A DNA stretch of 5,910 nucleotides from Acidobacteriaceae bacterium (GTDB lineage: Bacteria > Acidobacteriota > Terriglobia > Terriglobales > Acidobacteriaceae). Where the stretch lies: NCBI GenBank assembly GCA_003168235.1, contig PMSZ01000278.1, positions 1-5,910 of the forward strand, read 5' to 3'. The notes under the pieces were generated by a model that saw only the letters and a program-made list of their open reading frames with translations, did not search any database and was not told the DNA's origin. Shown piece after piece: positions 1 through 5,869 of the stretch. Numbering within the stretch: position 1 is the first letter of the stretch; each line of letters begins with the position of its first letter. The translations under genes were made by a program, and so were the position numbers.

Positions 1-2870
1 ATCGCGTTCTTCGCCGCCAGGCCGATTAACATCACCAATCCGATCTGCGAATAAACGTCGCTCTCAATCTGAATCATGTATTGCGGCAGGAACAGGCTCA
101 TAACCCAGCGCCGCAGCCACAAAACAGTGAAAGCCCCAAACAACGCCACCGGAGTGCTCAGTAATACGCTGAACGGCAGCGTCCAACTCTCGTACAAGGC
201 CGCGAGTATCAGGAACACGAACAGCAGCGAGAATGAGAATATCGCCCACGTCGGAACGCCCTCCTGCGCCTTCTTTTCCTGATAGGACATGCCCATATAG
301 TCGTATCCCATTTCGCGCGGCATGGTTTGCGCGAAAACCGCTTCGAGCGCAGCGGTAGCCTGGTCGGCGCTAAAGCCGGGCGCGGCGCTGCCGTTGATCT
401 GGGCGCAGCGATATTCATCGAAGCGCATGGTGAATTCCGGACCAAACCGCGGCTTGACGGTTGTGAGCGTGGCGAGCGGGACGTTCTCGCCTTTATTATT
501 GCGGACATAAAATTGTCCGACGTTTTCCGCGCGAGCGCGGTCCTCGCCCTCAGCCTCGATATAAACCTGCCACTGGCGGCCGAAGCGATTGAAATAGTTA
601 ATGAAGTATCCGCCCATGAAGGCCTGGATGGTGCGGTAGACATCGTTGAGGTTCACGCCTTGCTTCAGGACCTTGTCGCGGTTGACGTCAACAAATTCCT
701 GCGGGACGCTGGGCAAGAACGTTGTGCTAAGGCTGGCGATTTCCGGGCGCTTGCGAGCGGCGTCGAGAAAAGTGGCGAGGTTCCTGGAGAGGAATGGAAT
801 GTCGGCGCCGGAACGGTCTTCAAGGATGAAGGTGAAGCCGCCGGAAGTGCCGACGCCGGGAATGGCAGGCGGGGAGAAAGCGAAAGCAATTCCCTGGGGC
901 AGTTTGCTCAACTCGCGGTTGAGGTGCGCCTTGATCGCCTGAAATTGTTCTCCCGGCTTAGTGCGCTGATCCCAGGGCTTCAAGGTGACGGCAAAGAACG
1001 CGTTGTAGCTGGTGCGGACAAAACTCAGCAAACTGAAGCCGACGACGCTGGTGGAGTATCGAACGCCGGGAGTATCGGCAATGATTTTTTCAATGTCGGC
1101 AGCGACGGCGGTGGTGCGTTCGAGTGAAGCCCCGTTCGGCAGCTGCAGATTGATGTAGGCGTAGCCCTGATCTTCATCGGGAAGGAAGCTCGAGGGCACG
1201 AGATGCGCGAAGAAACCCGCTGCAATGCAAAAGGCCAACAGCAGTACCAGCACCACGGCAGTTTTTCGGACGAGCACCCCACTCCAGCGAACATAGCCAT
1301 CGGTGGCCTGCTCGAAGCGGCGATTAAACCAATCGAAGAACCTCTGTAACAGGCCGCGGCTCGGCTCTTTCGGGCGTAGAAGCAGCGCGGCCAGGGCCGG
1401 GCTGAGGGTGAGAGCGTTGAAGGCAGAGAGAATAACGGAAATGGCAATGGTGACGGCGAACTGCTGATAGAGTCTGCCGGTGATTCCGGGAATGAAGGCG
1501 GTGGGCACAAATACGGCGGAGAGAACCAACGCGATACCGACGACCGGGCCGGAGAGTTCCTCCATCGCTTTTAGAGCCGCATCTTTGGGGCTGAGACCTT
1601 CTTCGATGTGGCGCTCCACGCCTTCGACCACGACGATGGCATCATCGACGACGAGGCCGATCGCCAGCACCAGTCCGAAGAGCGAAAGCGTGTTGACGGA
1701 GAAACCGAAGAGCGGGAAGAAGATGAAAGTTCCGATCAAGGAGACGGGCACGGCCAGGAGTGGAATCAGGGTGGAACGCCAGCTCTGCAAGAACAGGTAG
1801 ACGACGAGAATGACCAAGGCGAGCGCGATGATGAGTGTCTTGACGATTTCCTTGATGCCTTCCGTGACCGAAAGAGTGGTATCGAGAGAAACCGCGAAGT
1901 CCATGTCGTCGGGGAAGCGCTGTTTCATTTGCGCCATCAGCTTCTTGACCCCGGCAGCGGCATCGACCGCGTTCGAGCCGGGTAACTGGTAGGCGGCAAT
2001 GATGGCGCCTGGTTTTCCGTTAAAGCGGCCGATGACGCTGTAGTCCTGCGAGCCGAGTTCGATGCGGGCCAGATCGCGGACGCGGACGATTCCGCCATCG
2101 GGAGTTTCGCGAACCACGATGCTGCCGAATTCTTCGGGCGAGATCAGGCGTCCCTGGGCGAGCACGGTGTAAGTAAATTCCTGGCCTTTGGGAGCGGGCT
2201 CTCCGCCTGCTTTGCCGGCCGGGTTCACGGTATTTTGCGCTTGAATGGCGTTGACGATTTCCGGGACCGTGATGCCGAGTTTGGCCAAGGTGTCGGGCTT
2301 GACCCAAAGCCGCATGGCATATTGGCCTGCGCCGAATACCTGAATGTTGCCGATACCCGGCGAACGAAGAATGGGATCGGTGATGTTGATATAAGCGTAG
2401 TTCGCCAGAAACTTGGCATCGTAGGTTCCGTGCGGCGAGTAGAGTGCAACCCACATGAGCGGAGCGGTCACCGATTTTCGAACGGTAATTCCGTAGTTGG
2501 TGACGTCGGCGGGAAGCTGGGAAGCGGCCTGCGTTTCACGGGCCTGGGTAAGAATGAAATCGGTGTTGGGGTCGGTTTTTACATCGAAGTCGACAATCAC
2601 GCTGGCGGTTGAGTTGCCGGTGGCGTTGAGCGAATACATGTAGTTCATGTTGTCCACGCCATTAATCTGCTGCTCGATGGGCGTGGCAACGGCTTGTTCC
2701 AGCGTTTGCGCGTCGGCGCCGACGTAGGTGGCAAGAATCTGAATCTCAGGCGGAGTGATGTTGGGAAACTGCGCGACCGGCAGAGTCAGGACGGTGAGAC
2801 CGCCGACCAGAACCATGACGATCGAGATCACCATGGCGACGATGGGGCGATTGATGAAGAATTTTGACAT
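1..2870 (-). CDS. RND multidrug efflux permease, HAE1 family (AcrB/MexF/OqxB-like), 3' end cut by window
   Basis: This is the inner-membrane, proton-driven pump subunit of a tripartite RND exporter. My translation is open for 956 codons from the ATG at 2868-2870 to the left edge. It starts MSKFFINRPIVAMVIS, the standard HAE1 opening. Domains in order: TM1 about 10-29, first periplasmic porter loop about 30-335, TM2 to TM6 about 340-530, TM7 about 538-558, second porter loop about 570-865, TM8 about 868-890 ending near ALYESW, TM9, then TM10 at the edge. The TM4 motif GLVVDDAIVVVE places the proton-relay acids at D409 and D410 (AcrB D407/D408), and the TM10 lysine (AcrB K940) is K954 in GLAAKNA. 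Family members are about 1,030-1,070 aa, so roughly 100 residues are missing at the edge; I see no internal frameshift. The block SGPVVGIALVLSAVF and the following TIAIS and LTLSPALAALLL stretches resemble OqxB/MexF more than AcrB. It lies 4 bases downstream of the adaptor stop, so the two are co-transcribed. Substrates cannot be read from sequence. Confidence 0.97.
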   Translation of the reverse strand, partial: MSKFFINRPIVAMVISIVMVLVGGLTVLTLPVAQFPNITPPEIQILATYVGADAQTLEQAVATPIEQQINGVDNMNYMYSLNATGNSTASVIVDFDVKTDPNTDFILTQARETQAASQLPADVTNYGITVRKSVTAPLMWVALYSPHGTYDAKFLANYAYINITDPILRSPGIGNIQVFGAGQYAMRLWVKPDTLAKLGITVPEIVNAIQAQNTVNPAGKAGGEPAPKGQEFTYTVLAQGRLISPEEFGSIVVRETPDGGIVRVRDLARIELGSQDYSVIGRFNGKPGAIIAAYQLPGSNAVDAAAGVKKLMAQMKQRFPDDMDFAVSLDTTLSVTEGIKEIVKTLIIALALVILVVYLFLQSWRSTLIPLLAVPVSLIGTFIFFPLFGFSVNTLSLFGLVLAIGLVVDDAIVVVEGVERHIEEGLSPKDAALKAMEELSGPVVGIALVLSAVFVPTAFIPGITGRLYQQFAVTIAISVILSAFNALTLSPALAALLLRPKEPSRGLLQRFFDWFNRRFEQATDGYVRWSGVLVRKTAVVLVLLLAFCIAAGFFAHLVPSSFLPDEDQGYAYINLQLPNGASLERTTAVAADIEKIIADTPGVRYSTSVVGFSLLSFVRTSYNAFFAVTLKPWDQRTKPGEQFQAIKAHLNRELSKLPQGIAFAFSPPAIPGVGTSGGFTFILEDRSGADIPFLSRNLATFLDAARKRPEIASLSTTFLPSVPQEFVDVNRDKVLKQGVNLNDVYRTIQAFMGGYFINYFNRFGRQWQVYIEAEGEDRARAENVGQFYVRNNKGENVPLATLTTVKPRFGPEFTMRFDEYRCAQINGSAAPGFSADQATAALEAVFAQTMPREMGYDYMGMSYQEKKAQEGVPTWAIFSFSLLFVFLILAALYESWTLPFSVLLSTPVALFGAFTVLWLRRWVMSLFLPQYMIQIESDVYSQIGLVMLIGLAAKNA

Positions 2871-2874
2871 CGGA

Positions 2875-4080
2875 CTAATTCCCCTTCGTCCCGCCAGCAT
2901 ACGGCTTGGGGATCACATGAGCGCCGGTGCGGACCTTCTGAACTCCTTCCGCGACGATCCGATCGCCGGGGTTAAGACCGTCCGCGATCACCCACTGATT
3001 GCCGACACGATCGCCGACGGTGACGGTCCGAATGGTGACTTTGTTGTCGCCATCGACGACGGCAACCTGGTATCCGCCTTGAAGCTCCGACACGGCGCGC
3101 TGCGGAACCAGCAGCGCGTTCGGCTGCAGACGGATGACGGCACGCACTTTGGCGTAACCTCCGGGCCGAAGAATGTTTCCGGGATTCGGGAACAGTCCGG
3201 CAATTCGGATTGCTCCAGTGCTCTCATTGACCTGGCGGTCGGCAAAATAAAAAGTTCCGTCGTGCGGATAGATAGAACCATCGGCCAAGGTGAGTTGGAG
3301 GCGCAGGTTCTTGTCGGCCTCAAGACGGCTTTGTTCGCTGGGAAAGCGACGGCGCCATGCGAGATACTGGGGCTCGCTGACGGTGAAATAAACCTTGATG
3401 GGATCGACGGTGGAAACTGAGGTCACCGGGCCGCTGCTGGGATTGACCAGAGCGCCTACCTGAAGCAGGGCCTGTCCGGCGATGCCGTCGATGGGGGCAA
3501 CCAGGCGGGTGAAGCCGAGATTGATCTTCGCAGTCTCAACCGTGGCCGCGGAGGTCTGAATTAGCGCCCTGGCTGTTTCCACAGTGGCTTTGGCGGCGAG
3601 GTTGTTCTGGACGGCGTTGTCGAGATCCTGCTGGCTGGCGGCCTGCTCTTTTGCCAATGGCGTGTAACGGTTGACGTCAAGTTCGGTTCGACGCTGGACG
3701 GCTTCGGCGTTGGAGAGTTGCGCCTTCGCTTGCGCTAATTGTCCGTCTGCCTGGTCAAGCGAGGCTTGAAACGGGCGTGGATCGATCTGGAACAGAAGCT
3801 GACCCTTCTTGACCGACGCGCCCTCTTGATAGCCCTGCTCCAGCAAGTAACCTGAAACCTGCGCTCTGACGTCGGCGTTGACGAGTCCGTCGAGAGTGCC
3901 GATCCACTCTCCGTAAATCGGAACGTCCTTCTGCTCGACCTGCAAGACTTCGACCACCGGGGTGCCCGCCTGTGCTCCCGACGCATGTTTTGACGGAAGC
4001 ACGGCGGCGACGATCAGGCCGGCCACGATCAAGCAAAGCACTACTCCGATTACGACCTTGTATTTCGATAGAGAGTGCAT
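2875..4080 (-). CDS. RND efflux periplasmic adaptor (membrane fusion protein, HlyD/AcrA family)
   Basis: The adaptor joins an RND permease to an outer-membrane channel in the periplasm. The protein is 401 aa, the normal length for AcrA/MexE-type adaptors. Residues 8-28 form one hydrophobic segment (VVIGVVLCLIVAGLIVAAVL), an uncleaved anchor or Sec signal. The single Cys at 16 follows VVL and does not make a proper lipobox, so unlike AcrA it is probably not a lipoprotein. The first lipoyl half is at about 70-100 (VRAQVSGYLLEQGYQEGASV, then KKGQLLFQID). An Ala/Gln-rich helical hairpin, presumably coiled coil, spans about 105-182. The second lipoyl half is about 187-212 (LGFTRLVAPIDGIAG). A beta-barrel covers about 220-312 and the membrane-proximal domain about 318-392, with PNALLVPQRAV at its start. 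GAGGTGG lies just upstream and fixes the ATG at 4080. It ends in TAG 4 bases before the permease start. Identification as an RND adaptor is secure; the exact pump subtype is not. Confidence 0.96.
   Translation of the reverse strand: MHSLSKYKVVIGVVLCLIVAGLIVAAVLPSKHASGAQAGTPVVEVLQVEQKDVPIYGEWIGTLDGLVNADVRAQVSGYLLEQGYQEGASVKKGQLLFQIDPRPFQASLDQADGQLAQAKAQLSNAEAVQRRTELDVNRYTPLAKEQAASQQDLDNAVQNNLAAKATVETARALIQTSAATVETAKINLGFTRLVAPIDGIAGQALLQVGALVNPSSGPVTSVSTVDPIKVYFTVSEPQYLAWRRRFPSEQSRLEADKNLRLQLTLADGSIYPHDGTFYFADRQVNESTGAIRIAGLFPNPGNILRPGGYAKVRAVIRLQPNALLVPQRAVSELQGGYQVAVVDGDNKVTIRTVTVGDRVGNQWVIADGLNPGDRIVAEGVQKVRTGAHVIPKPYAGGTKGN
2881..2886 (-). promoter_or_regulatory. Ribosome binding site of the RND permease
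   Basis: AAGGGG on the minus strand lies 10 bases before the permease ATG, inside the last codons of the adaptor gene. It supports the start at 2870 and suggests the permease is translated from the same mRNA as the adaptor. The spacing is slightly long, so coupling with adaptor termination may help. Confidence 0.5.
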
Positions 4081-4083
4081 CTT

Positions 4084-4090
4084 CCACCTC
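4084..4090 (-). promoter_or_regulatory. Ribosome binding site of the RND adaptor
   Basis: GAGGTGG on the minus strand, with its GAGG core 6 bases before the ATG at 4078-4080, is a good Shine-Dalgarno match at normal spacing. It supports the annotated adaptor start. Confidence 0.7.
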
Positions 4091-4199
4091 GGGATACATG
4101 GCTTGCCATCGCAATCGGGATAGCAATCTCCGCATCGCCCGCGCCAAATGCTCAGGTCGAGGCATTCTACACGGGCAGTCGATCTGGGTGCGGTTGACC

Positions 4200-4228
4200 A
4201 TGATCGCTCAGGCGCTGGACATAATCAA
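4200..4228 (-). promoter_or_regulatory. Candidate sigma70-type promoter for the efflux operon (weak)
   Basis: On the minus strand TTGATT (4228-4223, 4 of 6 to TTGACA) is followed after 17 bases by GATCAT (4205-4200, 4 of 6 to TATAAT). Transcription would start near 4193, giving a leader of about 110 bases before the adaptor ATG. One copy of an imperfect 10-base direct repeat falls in the spacer (4209-4218) and the other lies just upstream of the -35 (4231-4240), an arrangement that would suit a regulator site. A competing -10, TAGAAT at 4169-4164, has a closer hexamer but no recognisable -35. Both are inferred by eye only. Confidence 0.25.
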
Positions 4229-4240
4229 GCCCTGCGCTGG
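4209..4240. repeat. Imperfect 10-base direct repeat upstream of the efflux operon
   Basis: CAGGCGCTGG (4209-4218) and CCTGCGCTGG (4231-4240) match at 8 of 10 bases, with a perfect GCGCTGG core. Their starts are 22 bases apart, about two helical turns. They bracket the -35 of the candidate promoter. This may be a protein-binding site or chance in GC-rich sequence. Confidence 0.3.
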
Positions 4241-4307
4241 CGGGAGGGCAGCACTTTGAATTCTGACGACGATATGTCTGACGTTCTCTCGAATCGGCGT
4301 GGTTTCG

Positions 4308-4328
4308 TCTGAGCTAACTTCTGAGCTA
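4308..4328. repeat. 9-base direct repeat overlapping the aldo/keto reductase stop codon
   Basis: TCTGAGCTA occurs at 4308-4316 and again at 4320-4328, a 12-base period. Read on the minus strand, each copy is TAGCTCAGA, and the first TAG is the stop codon of the reductase gene. No stem-loop or T-run follows, so it is not an intrinsic terminator. It may be a small tandem slip duplication. Confidence 0.5.
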
Positions 4329-5222
4329 GCTGGCGAGAGCCACACGGTCGAGCACTTTCATTTTGCTGGTGTCGATGTGCAAATCAGCCGCTGCCCCATT
4401 TTCTTCGAGGTGTTCTACTTTGGAAGTCCCGGGGATGGGCAGCATGACCGGAGACCGCGCCAGAAGCCAAGCGAGCGCCACCTGCGAGGGTGAAACCTTC
4501 CATTGCGCCGCCAGGCTACGAAGAGGGCTGTCTGCACCGGATACTTTGCCGGCGGCCAGCGGGAACCAGGGAATGAAGGCCATCTTCTGCTGCTCGCAAT
4601 ACTCGAGAACGTCTTCCGATCCGCGGTCGGCGACGCTGTAGCGATTCTGGACGCTGACAATGGGAACGATCGTTTGCGCATCTCGAATCTGCTTCACACT
4701 CACTTCCGATAAACCGATGTGCTTGATTTTTCCCTGCGCCTGAAGATCTTTGAGGGTGCCAAGCTGATCTTCAGCGGGAACTTTTGGGTCGATGCGGTGC
4801 AACTGATAAAGATCGATACGGTCGAGGCGCAAGCGGCGCAGGCTGCCGTCACAGGCCGATCTCAAGTGCTCGGGCTTTCCGTTTTCAACCCATCGATTGG
4901 GACCTGGGCGATCAAAACCGGCCTTGGTTGCGATGACCAGGTTGGCCGGATAGGGATGCAAGGCTTGGGCGATGATTTCTTCACTGACGTGCGGACCATA
5001 AGAATCAGCGGTATCGATGAAATTGATTCCCAACTCGACGGCCCGCCGCAAGACGCGAATGGCCTCGGCGCGGTCGGCGGGCTCACCCCAGACCCCGTCT
5101 CCGGTGATGCGCATGGCGCCGAAGCCAAGGCGCGTAACGCGAAGATCGTTTCCGATGAGAAATTCGCCAGCGCTTTTGGCGAGATGCGATGCGTGCCCGG
5201 TAATGGATTTAGTAGTGTTCAT
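4326..5222 (-). CDS. Aldo/keto reductase, YdbC/PdxI (pyridoxal reductase)-like
   Basis: A cytosolic NADPH-dependent TIM-barrel oxidoreductase that would reduce an aldehyde or ketone to the alcohol. From the preferred ATG at 5220-5222 it is 298 aa, a usual length for the family. The opening LRVTRLGFGAMRITGDGVWG and the Asp in GINFIDTADSYGP are typical. The catalytic tetrad is complete: D70, Y75 (SYG), K100 (IATKAGF) and H142 (LYQLHRID). NADPH-binding PGTS is at 264-267, followed by KVEHLEENGAA. As recalled, this pattern is close to E. coli YdbC/PdxI, which reduces pyridoxal to pyridoxine, but substrate specificity in aldo/keto reductases cannot be read from motifs, so no symbol is given. An in-frame ATG at 5261 would add 13 residues (MEEKKNGGK and MEEK). 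I prefer 5222 because GGAGG lies 5 bases before it. It lies upstream of the efflux pair on the same strand, but the 245-base gap argues against one operon. Confidence 0.93.
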   Translation of the reverse strand: MNTTKSITGHASHLAKSAGEFLIGNDLRVTRLGFGAMRITGDGVWGEPADRAEAIRVLRRAVELGINFIDTADSYGPHVSEEIIAQALHPYPANLVIATKAGFDRPGPNRWVENGKPEHLRSACDGSLRRLRLDRIDLYQLHRIDPKVPAEDQLGTLKDLQAQGKIKHIGLSEVSVKQIRDAQTIVPIVSVQNRYSVADRGSEDVLEYCEQQKMAFIPWFPLAAGKVSGADSPLRSLAAQWKVSPSQVALAWLLARSPVMLPIPGTSKVEHLEENGAAADLHIDTSKMKVLDRVALAS

Positions 5223-5227
5223 CTTTT

Positions 5228-5232
5228 CCTCC
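5228..5232 (-). promoter_or_regulatory. Ribosome binding site that decides the aldo/keto reductase start
   Basis: GGAGG on the minus strand ends 5 bases before the ATG at 5222. It sits within a nearly pure purine tract (5223-5261) that also carries two other in-frame ATGs, at 5261 and 5234. The ATG at 5261 has no comparable site upstream; the one at 5234 follows a GGGGGA at short spacing. The site therefore favours the 298-residue product. Confidence 0.65.
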
Positions 5233-5298
5233 ATTTTTCCCCCATTTTTCTTTTCTTCCATGCGATTTCGATGCTGGAGAGTCGAAGCCGGATTTTTT

Positions 5299-5312
5299 CT
5301 TGTGGCCGCAAG
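5299..5312. promoter_or_regulatory. Near-perfect 14-base dyad in the divergent intergenic region
   Basis: CTTGTGGCCGCAAG is a palindrome broken by a single mismatched pair (6 of 7 pairs match). It lies between the divergent aldo/keto reductase and H1-like genes and could be a dimer-binding operator. It is preceded on the plus strand by a run of six T, the wrong side for a plus-strand terminator; no T-run follows it on either strand. Function is unproven. Confidence 0.25.
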
Positions 5313-5338
5313 GTGAAGGAAACTTATGATCGGCCGGT

Positions 5339-5368
5339 TTGGCTGCCGGCGAGGAGCAGTGCTAGACT
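5339..5368 (+). promoter_or_regulatory. Candidate extended -10 promoter of the H1-like gene, predicting a leaderless mRNA
   Basis: TTGGCT (5339-5344, 4 of 6 to TTGACA) is followed after 18 bases by TAGACT (5363-5368, 4 of 6 to TATAAT), preceded by the extended -10 element TG one base before the hexamer (5360-5361). The usual start point, 7 bases after the hexamer, is 5375, the A of the ATG. The only purine-rich stretch upstream, GAGGAG at 5351-5356, is 18 bases from the ATG, too far for a normal ribosome binding site. A GCCGG/CCGGC inverted repeat (5333-5337 and 5346-5350) overlaps the -35. Confidence 0.35.
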
Positions 5369-5374
5369 TCGCGC

Positions 5375-5824
5375 ATGGCTACCAAAAGAAAATCTGCGAA
5401 GAAAACGAAAAAGTCCAAGAAAACTGCCGCGCGCAAGGTAAAGGCTGTTAAGAAGGCGGTGTCGAAAAAGAAGGCTCCGAAGAAGCCGGCGAAGAAGCGG
5501 ATCATCCCGAAGAAACGCGCGGCTGCAAAGAAGGTCGTGCGGAAGAAAGCGGCGAGCGGGAAGAAGCAGCGACGGACCGAGGCGGAATTCCCTGTTGATC
5601 GACCGGGACGGCGTTCCGCCGAAGAATCGGGAGATTTGCAGGGCTTGTCAAACGTCGAAAGCGCGGATTCGGAGAGCGTTGACGAATTGCTGGAAGAAGG
5701 AAACGCGTTCGAAGCGGGAGTGGTGTCAGGCGTCGAAGACGCCGACGAACACGACGGGAGAGAAGTGCATACTCATGAAGTGTCCGAAGACGACGTTCCC
5801 GAGGAGTATCTGGACGAGGAGTAA
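5375..5824 (+). CDS. Bipolar histone H1-like protein with acidic C-terminal half
   Basis: A 149-residue protein of unusual composition. Residues 1-68 hold 34 Lys/Arg and no acidic residue, in short AKK, KKA and PKK units as in bacterial H1/HC2-like and AlgP-like tails. This half would be disordered and able to bind DNA or RNA. After a short link (about 69-80) the rest reverses charge: residues 81-149 hold 26 Asp/Glu and one Arg. This half reads like a conserved small domain (GDLQGLSNVESADSESVDEL, FEAGVVSGVEDA, then VHTHEVSEDDVPEEYLDEE at the end) and not low-complexity filler. I do not recognise a named family for it. There is no signal peptide or membrane segment, so it is cytosolic. The ATG at 5375 is the only sensible start because the Lys repeats begin at once. 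The nucleoid-associated role is inferred from composition. It precedes a Ser/Thr kinase gene by 45 bases and is divergent from the aldo/keto reductase. Confidence 0.85.
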   Translation: MATKRKSAKKTKKSKKTAARKVKAVKKAVSKKKAPKKPAKKRIIPKKRAAAKKVVRKKAASGKKQRRTEAEFPVDRPGRRSAEESGDLQGLSNVESADSESVDELLEEGNAFEAGVVSGVEDADEHDGREVHTHEVSEDDVPEEYLDEE

Positions 5825-5838
5825 GAATTCCGTGGCCA

Positions 5839-5852
5839 GTGTCGAATGACAC
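5839..5852 (+). other. Small hairpin between the H1-like gene and the kinase
   Basis: GTGTC (5839-5843) and GACAC (5848-5852) pair perfectly around a GAAT loop, 15 bases after the H1-like stop and 17 before the kinase ATG. No T-run follows, so it is not a convincing intrinsic terminator. It may be chance or a weak mRNA structure. Confidence 0.2.
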
Positions 5853-5869
5853 GTCCAAAGCCAAACTAA

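Noticed and set aside
327..1127. Plus-strand open frame of 266 codons
   Set aside because: It is antisense to the well-conserved RND permease, has no recognisable domain, and such long antisense frames are expected opposite GC-rich genes with strong codon bias.
2871..2874. Possible gene fusion or frameshift between adaptor and permease
   Set aside because: The adaptor ends in a clean TAG with a complete C-terminal domain and the permease has its own ATG and canonical N-terminus; a short gap is normal for these operons.
2755..3420. Plus-strand open frame of 221 codons
   Set aside because: It lies opposite the adaptor and the permease start, and its translation shows no family features; both minus-strand genes have clear domains.
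3755..4201. Minus-strand open frame of 148 codons reaching upstream of the adaptor
   Set aside because: It is rich in Arg and overlaps the adaptor in another frame, typical of a shadow frame. It would otherwise fill part of the intergenic gap, but no motif supports a regulator or other protein.
5299..5312. Dyad as an intrinsic terminator
   Set aside because: The T-run precedes the hairpin on the plus strand, and on the minus strand it is followed by A, not T, so neither direction fits.
4719..5441. Plus-strand open frame of 240 codons
   Set aside because: It runs antisense through the aldo/keto reductase, across the intergenic region and into the H1-like gene in another frame. It has no coherent domain.
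5375..5560. AAGAAG-type repeats as a possible DNA repeat element
   Set aside because: They are explained by Lys/Ala coding in the basic half of the H1-like protein; the units are irregular at DNA level.
5595..5849. Plus-strand 84-codon frame with several Cys, inside the H1-like gene
   Set aside because: It is an out-of-frame reading of the acidic half of the H1-like gene. The Cys spacing does not form a clear metal-binding motif, and the host gene explains the sequence.
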